DNA of 64,000 nt, taken from NCBI GenBank assembly GCA_037179385.1, contig CM074187.1:51618879-51682878 (forward strand), written 5' to 3'. The DNA comes from Holothuria scabra (lineage: Eukaryota > Echinodermata > Holothuroidea > Aspidochirotida > Holothuriidae). Shown here piece by piece: positions 56,461-64,000 of the stretch. The notes under the pieces were generated by a model. It saw only the letters and a list, made by a program, of their open reading frames with translations. It ran no database searches and was not told where the DNA came from. A program made the translations under genes and the position numbers. The stretch's first letter is position 1. The number at the start of each line of letters is the position of its first letter.

Positions 56461-59289
56461 AAGTGTCTGGTTGAGTTCTCTGTAGTGGAAGGGGATTATC
56501 CCCAAATTTTGGTGATTTGGTTTTTTATCCCAGGTATATTTTTTAGGAGGATGATCTTTTATTATGATCTGCATCAAAAGTTGCATGGTAGCTGACTTTA
56601 TTTAGAATGCACAGAGAGTTCACTGATTACATATTATGGACTTGCATGCCCCTCATGAAGTTTTGTGAGCAATGCAATAGGGTTTGCATCTGACAAGGAA
56701 GCGCTCAGGTAAGAATAATTGAGTTAGTTTGTAAAATAAAAATTGTCTGGTATGAAAACTGGGAAAGTTCTTCCATTTCTTTAACATGAGCCAAATATTT
56801 TCAGTATTTTTTTAGTAAAACCTCCAATCTTTTGTCATGCTTCTGGCCTCCAAACTGTTTCATTCCAAGCATTGTTTTGACTATCACTTTGGGTGCAGTC
56901 TTGGGTTGCTGGATACTCAATGGATAGATCTGTCCCCCTCCCCCCTTTCCATGTCATGTGTATCCTTTCATGACCCCTTGGTGAGTCTGTCAGCTGAATT
57001 TTACTATACTGCAATTAAATTTCTTGCAAAATGTCAGCATTCTTCCTGTGTAGGATTTACCGTCAAAATTGAACCAACTGCTGTTAGCATTGACTTTGAG
57101 CAGTAAATTTGTCCATTTAAAGGTAGGGAAATGCTCAAAGTTAGTTTCTTTGCATCACAACGAGGGGTTTCATATAGCAGCCTCCTTTGTTGCTGGACAA
57201 CATGCCTAACAGAAGTTTCAACTCTCCCTGATTCTCAGGGAGACTCCCTGAAAATTCAAGGATTTTTGTCCATTGCAACAGGCAAATATGACAATCTCCC
57301 TGATTCAAGCAAGCTTTTTTTCCATCGAGTTGCATGTAATTCTAAAAAATCTCCTTGATTCCTGTGTGAAACCTCCCTGATTTCTGGATGTAAATGTTGG
57401 CATCTCTGACCTAATATGATGACTGGGATACTTGATTTTGAACCTGTTCTTATGACAAAATTTTAAAAGTTTACAATTTCTTTGTTACATGGAAACATTT
57501 TTCGAAAGAATAATACTTTAGTGATTGTCACCTGTATTGTAGGCTTATGTTCACATTCAGTGCCCTGGATAAAAACCAACACTGTAATGACAAAGGAGTT
57601 GGAAATTCAAACAAGAAGAGGAAAATTTTCACTTAATTGCTTTGCTCTCATGGACACACCTTGGGACACATGGTCATTGCTAGGTTATTCATGGCAGGTT
57701 TGTGATATCATGTGATTCTTGCAAACAGTTGTTTTCATATGGTGTCATTAATTGACAACAAACTTAACCCAACCTGAATGCCCCTCTTCCATATCAGAGT
57801 TCCTGGTAGACCAACTGCTGTCAGTGAAAATGACCCAATACCCGAAACATCAGGTACAGGGTCATTGTCATCCTGGGATTTTTAAGATTGAATGTCACTA
57901 AAGGGTACCAGTTTTTAGAGAATTCTATACTGTATTATGTAGACAAGTAGATTTTTATATTTAATAAAATATTTTGTAACTACAGGTCAAATTTTTATTT
58001 TAACTGAGACAGGAGCAATAAATATCAGGATACGTCCTAAAAATTCATACTTCATTCTGTGGTTTTGGTCTTTGTATGTTTTCTTGTAGACATTGCATTT
58101 AAACAATGATAGTATGTGGTTTATAGTGCATCTTAAAAAAGTCGTGACAGCTGGGAGAATTTCGAAGGGCTCATCCTTTAAGGCTTGCTACGTGCAGAGT
58201 GTTTGAAAATTGCCACTTCCGGTCACCCAGGGGCTTTGTCAGCCTGATAGCCTGCCTGGCACTTTGCCCCTCTATACCTTCTCTGTTTTTGAGTCTGCAC
58301 AACCAGGTAAAGGTTTTTTGTGCCATATATGAGTACTGTCCCGTTTTCAACCAGGTAAAGAAATCTGTCAAAATCAGTCCACTTTACTTCCTTGCCTACC
58401 TCCTATCACCCTATGTATACCATTTTGTATAACGGTCCTTAATTCTCAAACTATCGGTCTTTACAAAAATCCTTCACAAAGTACCAAAGTTTTAAATCTC
58501 TTCACCTCAGTAACCTTGCCTCAATGTTGTCCTTATCATCAGTACCTTCTGTTAAGGACTCCTGCAGGAGCACAACAGCAAATGTTAAAGTGGCTCTCAC
58601 ACTGCAAAGAGTTCAGGTGGGATTCTGATCTGATTTTGTGAGTTTTCATTTAAATCTTCTCTGGTCAAAAGGATTCAAAAATTTGTACCCCAATGAAATG
58701 TTCACTGATTTTTGCTGACAACTTTTTTGTGACACAGATATCTGATGAAAGCTGTGGGTCGATGTGACATCAAGAAATAATTACATTAAATTTAATTTTC
58801 ATAGTCCTACGATACATATGCCTGAATGGAGTGTTGCCATGGAAATGATTCATGTTGCAAAATACAGCAGCTTTGCATCCTTCTGTCATGGATTGCAGTC
58901 TAAGCTATGACCTTTTACAAATTGAAAATACAGTTAAATTTTTCCCAAAGATAGCACTATTTTGTATTCAAACTTCCTAAAACTAACAAAATTTTCTTGA
59001 TGGGAAGGGGGTTGTTTAAAAAATCCAACTCCTGTTAATCCCCTCTGAAGTCTGACACCGTCATGATGTGACAAGGGAATCCCCTTATGTAATCATTCCC
59101 AGGGATGAACATTAAGTATAGAAACTGAGATTCCGGCCAACTGTGGTGTCCCCAGTCACCAATTCCTGGTGGCTTCTTTTCTTATACAACCACCCAGGAT
59201 CATCTCATCTGCGGGCCAGTTGTAAAATTTTTCCAAGTTTCCTGCAGTGATATACCGTTTTCACAAGTCTTCAGAGTTTAACCAATCAA
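56461..59289. other. No gene seen
   Basis: 57210-57380 has several CTCCCTGATTC words. The remaining ORFs (e.g. 56837-57106, 58199-58432) have no recognisable domain. Confidence 0.45.
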
Positions 59290-59475
59290 ATGATCTTTGA
59301 CCTCTATCAAAAACAAGAGGGTGCCCCTCACAATAATGCATCGGCAAACAAAGTTAAATTTATCCAAACTTGAGATGTTGTGTTTACAAGGTGTTTAGAA
59401 CTTGAATCCTTTTGACCCTATATGACCCTTGATTTTGATCTCCTTCCACCAAAACAAAGGTCCTCATCATCATCG
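59290..59475 (-). repeat. GGTCA-rich repeat, inverted copy
   Basis: On the minus strand, GGAGATCAAAATCAAGGGTC, GGGTCAAAAGGATTCAAG and CTTGTAAACACAACATCTCAAG follow in the family order. It is one diverged monomer. Confidence 0.6.
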
Positions 59476-61588
59476 GGAACGCTGTGGATTCCCGTAGGTA
59501 AGGTGAGGTGAGGTGAGGTTATACTGGACATTAATGTGCCAAGTTTTAAGATTTTCATACATTTGTTTCATTAGATATTGTGCTAATGAGCAAAAGCGTC
59601 GCAAACATACAGGTGTTAACAACTCCTTGGTGTAACCAGTGAGACGGTGCCAACTAGCGCTCCATTTCTACCTCACCTATTCCATTCTTTACAGAATTCC
59701 ATGAAATTGCAGGTTTAAATAGCTTTTTCAAGATTGTGATTGTTTTGGATTTAATGCAACGGGTGTAGTTCGCAGCAAGGAATTAAGCCAAGCAGATCAC
59801 ACCAGGACCCAAAGCGAGTGGGGATGGAGAGGCCTCCTTTACAACTGAATTGAAAACCATGGTATCGGGAAAATGATTTTTATTGCATCATTCGGATACG
59901 TCATTCGAGCTCAAGGATCTGGCTGTGCACCTGACATTCGAGGCATATGGCGCACTGGGAAATTACTATTTGTCTATCCTGACTCAGAAAACCTTGATGA
60001 TAAACGTAAACTTTGCGCAATAAGAGCACTATATCGAACCGCTTTATTGTTGTTTCTTCCAGATCACTTCGTAGAAAATTGTTTAACACAAATTCCAGTT
60101 GAACCTAGTAAAACATGTTCAGCATGAATTTTACGCCGGGTCCCCGTTCATTAAGCAACCCCTCTGTCTCACAGCATGGGAGAAATATTGCATATTAAAA
60201 TGAGATAGGCGGTGATGGTAGGCTTCGTAACGTACGAATATTTCCTTGGCTCTTATTTCAATTTCGAATATCTTTCATGACATCTCAAAACATAGATGTG
60301 GCATATTCTGTTTGTATTTTCTTTTTGTGTTGGTTTTTAATATGTACTTCTTGCATTTTAAATTTGTAGTTTTTGACGTCATACATGCGACATTAGGTCG
60401 CCAGTAGGGGGGTGGGGAGGGGACTGGATACGTTCGTAGGGTTGGACTCCTAACACGATCGGCCCACTGTCTAAGCGGAGCGCCACCATCGCTTGGCGTG
60501 GAACGTACATAAATTTTTGGAAAACTGTGACGCCTCTAGACCGGCCTTTCCCAAGCATGTGAGCAGAATCTACGCAGTCGTTAGCATGGTTAGTTAAGCT
60601 TTTCTTTGAAACCCGCCTCCGAGGCGGGTTTCAAAAGGGATGATCAATCCAAACCAGTGGGTTGAAAAGAGGGCAATTTCAGAAAAGATTTAGAATCGGT
60701 AAAACGTAGCGAAAGGGAGACGTAGGGCTATTTAGCTTCATATCAGAGAGACTGCTTGAGTATAGTTTACCTGTATTGGAGGAACTCATTAAAGTTACAT
60801 GTCAAATCCATTTTAATTAATTAATGTTCGTCTGATTAACGCAGCAAAAAATCTTTTCACTTCTTTTTAGCGATTCCCACATTTTCACCTGAAACATAAT
60901 GTACCCATGGCACCGCCTGTTCAACTATCATGCAGTCCAGAGAATCAGTTATCGGACACTTTTCCAAATGAAAAGTAAACCTGTTAAACTAATGCGCAGA
61001 TATCTTCGGGATCTGAAATTTGGTCAGGATCTGGACAATTTGGACAAACCATGCATGTTAGTTCTATAACAAATGGCATGTATTTTAATTTCACAAAACA
61101 CTCATCGAATCCATTCAAATATTTGGCAGGAAACCTAGAGAGAGTCATAGTCGGCATGGCAAAATTTCCAGGAAGAAAGAAGATTTCAAAAATTTGCTCT
61201 ATTTCAGGATACTTAAATGGAAAAAAATGTCAGCCTCACTCCATAGTTTTGCGTGCCTCACTTTGCCTGACAGCCCGAAATGGTAGAGTTTTCGAGTGAA
61301 AGTGAAAAAAAAAATCCGGGACGCTTTCAATTGCAGACTGGCGGGCATACGGAGAGAGGGGTACATGTCATGTCATTTGCCCCAAAAGTTGTAGTAATGT
61401 AGCCTACATTTAGTCTATTTAAGTGTACCTCAAGTAATATAATTCAAAAATATAATTGAAACAACATGAAAAATGAATTCTATCTTCATAGGACATTCTT
61501 GAGCCGAAATATTAATGTTCAAATTTATTCACCTATTTATTTAGCCTGTCATGTGAGACTCTATTCTAGACATGATGAAAAGAATTTT
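59476..61588. other. No gene seen
   Basis: An (AGGTG)n tract is at 59500-59519 and a perfect palindrome at 60605-60635. An 84-codon ORF at 59873-60127 is unrecognised. Confidence 0.45.
60605..60635. repeat. Perfect 15-bp-arm palindrome
   Basis: TTTGAAACCCGCCTC and its exact reverse complement are separated by a single C. Stem arms are 60605-60619 and 60621-60635. Confidence 0.85.
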
Positions 61589-62260
61589 TTCTTAAACCCC
61601 CCTCGACTCTGGCGAAGAGCCAAGGGGCGAAAACTAAAACATTTACTCCCGGAGGAGTTCTGCTCTAACCGTCCCAAATGGACAAGTACGCCCTCTAAAG
61701 GGCAAACATGTGTGGTCCTGCTCTAGACTGGCTGAATAGAACAGAAGCCACACCATGGATGCAGTTTAACATCATGCCCAGAACGAGGAGCTTTCTATAA
61801 AACCTGAAGAGTTTCGGATAGCTGTTCTCAAATTTGAAAGATCTTTTTTCTTAAAGTCCCCTCGACTCTCTGGCAAAGAGCCAAGGGGCGAAAACCCCCC
61901 TTTTTTTCTGAAAGTCCTCTCGACTCTTTGGCGAAGAGTCAAGGGGCGAAAACCAAACATTTACTCCCGGAGGAGCTCTGCTCCCTTAAGGAGCTAATCG
62001 TCCCAAATTGACAAGTACGCCCTCAAAAGGGCAAACATGTGTGGTCCTGCCTTTTTTTCTAAAAGTCCCCACGACTCTCTGGCGAAGAGCCAAGGGGCGA
62101 AAACCAAACGATTACTCCCGGAGGAGTTCTGCTCCCTTAAGGAGCTTAACGTCCCAAATGGACAAGTACGCCCTCCAAAGGGCAAACACTGAGTGGTCCT
62201 GCTCTAGACTGGCTGAATAGAACAGAAGCCACAACCTGGATGCAGTTTAACGTCATGCCC
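61589..62260 (+). repeat. Array of a hairpin-rich repeat family
   Basis: Three long and one truncated unit share CCCTCGACTCT-TGGCGAAGAG, CCAAGGGGCGAAAAC, ACTCCCGGAGGAGTTCTGCTC, CCTTAAGGAGCT, CGTCCCAAATGGACAAGTA, CGCCCTCCAAAGGGCAAAC and GTGGTCCTGC. Two units continue into CTAGACTGGCTGAATAGAAC and AGAAGCCACA. Several blocks are self-complementary. Another copy, inverted, is at 17435-17645. Confidence 0.78.
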
Positions 62261-64000
62261 TCTGGCAAAGAGCCGTTAGGCGAAACTTTTGACGAAAACT
62301 TAAATAGACTGGCTGAATAGAACATGATGCAAAGAACAGATCTCAGCTTTGGAACAGCTATCCTCAGCCTTCTTGAAATAATGTTACGTGCGCCACAAAA
62401 TGTATCTTGCCCCAGACTTTGCAGGCCTGAACAAAATGGCCTGATCTATTATACTAATAGGGATGATTATTTTACTTTTAGTTATTTTAATCGTAAATGT
62501 CGTGTCGTTCTCAAAATAACCCATGAAGAATTACATTTCAGCCTCATTAAACAATTAAATTGGTAGCACTTTTGAGAACGACTCTCTTTCTGTCATTACA
62601 AAAATGAGTAAACAGTAAGATATTCCCTAAAAATAATAATGAAACAACCTCTTTAATGCAAATCAGGAAGACCTGAGACAAGATCCCAGATAATGTTTCA
62701 GTAATGAAATGAATCTCGACAGATGTATAAGTGAAACATTGGGTCAAGTTACAATTACGTTAGTGTCTTTAACTATCCTCAATGAAAATTATCCTACATC
62801 ACGTACCGTACAATAAACTTCCATAGATTTCTTACGAACCAGAACGATTGTGACGTTTCTGTGACATAAGCCTACAGTTGGAGCGAAAATGAGAAATATT
62901 AAGCAGAAACATCAGTCGTAGAGGAAAACCTCGTCAATAAACATGCAAAAATAATTAACAATTTTATCTACAAACATTTGATTAACATAATTTCTTTCTG
63001 CTAATACTACATCTGACTGAAATTTGTTCTTTGAAAATTCCACCGTAACGTGTGGTAGATGCAGATGTAAAAGCTATATAAGGCGTCCTGTACTGTAACC
63101 TGCGCGGCACGCTGACGCCGAACCGGACGGTAGTGTTCACACATGGTCCTACTCTGATTGCACTGGGAGGCGAGTAGTGTTCCTCCCCAATGTATCGCCG
63201 GTCCTTGAGGGGAGTCCCGAGGAAAGATTGCAGTCGTATTACAAAGCACGCTGAGCGTCACTGTATGCAGAAGGGTACTAGAGAGGCGCCTGAGTTGGTT
63301 CTCTGTTGTAGTTGACAGGATACATAGCCGGCCAGAGACCTTGAACGCTTGGCTTCAATCTCTTGTTTTTGTTTTCTTTCTTTCAGTAGAGCGTCAGCTT
63401 TTATAAAATCCGAAAAAACAAGAAGGTAGCCTATTGACTTGCACACTAAGTTAGGCTACTTCCGAGCGTCCTAGCTCCCAGTAGCAGTTTTCAACCAGGA
63501 TATGCTACCAGTATGATGCCATCCCTCTTGATCGAAGCTCACAATCTGAACTTTCATGGCACTTATCAAATTTCCTTACCATCAACATTGAAATTTTGTC
63601 CTAGAGAGCCTTGAATGATAGGTGGGTGTTTCCCGCAAAAATACGGTACCTACTCAAAAACGGCATTTCACAGAGCGTAGTAATACAATAAAAACAAAAG
63701 GCACTTAAAGTAATCAAATTGCCTTGAGTTTTGCACAGTTTGTATTTCAACTCATTGTCTACAAAATCCAAATGCAGAAATGATCATTTTTTGTAAGTAA
63801 CACAGCCAGAAACAACATCCCATAAAATTTTAAGGCACTTTGTCTGTCAGTTAACATTTTCACGGGCACGAGTATTGGAGTTAGTTGGTCCGCTTCCTCA
63901 AGCACGACAAGGGGAAAGACAAGAACGTCCCAGTTTGGATTGGAAACTCTTTCTAGGACAGGCTTAACTGAAGCTGCTTTGACTTCTAATTCCAAATAAT
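62261..64000. other. No gene assigned at the window end
   Basis: CTATATAAGG at 63075-63084 is a TATA-like word before a GC-richer patch. A minus-strand ORF of 78 codons (63759-63995) is open to the window edge and could be a partial exon. It is rich in Val/Leu and I do not recognise it. Confidence 0.35.

Noticed and set aside
59873..60127. 84-codon ORF with DDKRKLCAIRALYRTA
   Set aside because: Looks somewhat protein-like but has no recognisable motif or splice context.
63759..63995. Minus-strand ORF open at the window edge
   Set aside because: Could be a partial exon (NPNWDVLVFPLVVLEEADQL), but no family is recognised and its start is outside the window.

Overview
The window looks like animal nuclear DNA, most likely from an echinoderm or a related invertebrate deuterostome. 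I read this from one gene split by long introns with GT..AG boundaries, low coding density, tRNA-derived SINEs, and decayed BEL/Pao-, copia-, gypsy- and LINE-type retroelements, hAT-like, pogo-like and piggyBac-like DNA transposon remnants, and a foldback element. The very frequent TAGGCC/CCTAGG words fit my general impression of such genomes but do not prove the lineage. No bacterial operons, CRISPR array or rRNA genes are visible.

The only intact host gene runs on the + strand from 18814 to 38969. Six coding exons with consensus splice sites, all joined in phase 0, give a 397-residue endonuclease/exonuclease/phosphatase (EEP) enzyme of the CCR4/nocturnin/Angel/PDE12 class. It is closest by eye to PDE12 (2',5'-phosphodiesterase/deadenylase), and all the expected metal-binding and catalytic residues are present. 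Its introns are filled with repeats: a tandem family built on GGTCA half-sites in intron 1, a 2.3-kb TIR element with a palindromic MITE inside it in intron 2, two SINE families in introns 2-5, and an hAT-like element in intron 5.

Left of the gene (1-18767) is mostly mobile DNA: an hAT-like element with an 8-bp target-site duplication (2824-4853), a 1.4-kb foldback element with arms made of ~52-bp self-palindromic monomers (8420-9834), and a ~1.9-kb tandem array whose monomers carry perfect DR1 nuclear-receptor-type sites (12290-14230), itself interrupted by a MITE. Right of the gene (40800-64000) lies a graveyard of coding fragments: a broken four-cysteine-domain gene, a frameshifted BEL/Pao-type gag between direct repeats, two copia pieces, a duplicated pogo-like transposase, a gypsy integrase tail joined to a C2H2-like finger, a broken THAP domain, and a LINE reverse transcriptase fragment. 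The last 2.5 kb include a local tandem array of a hairpin-rich repeat that has an inverted relative at 17435.

All domain calls were made by reading translations by eye; no database search was run.
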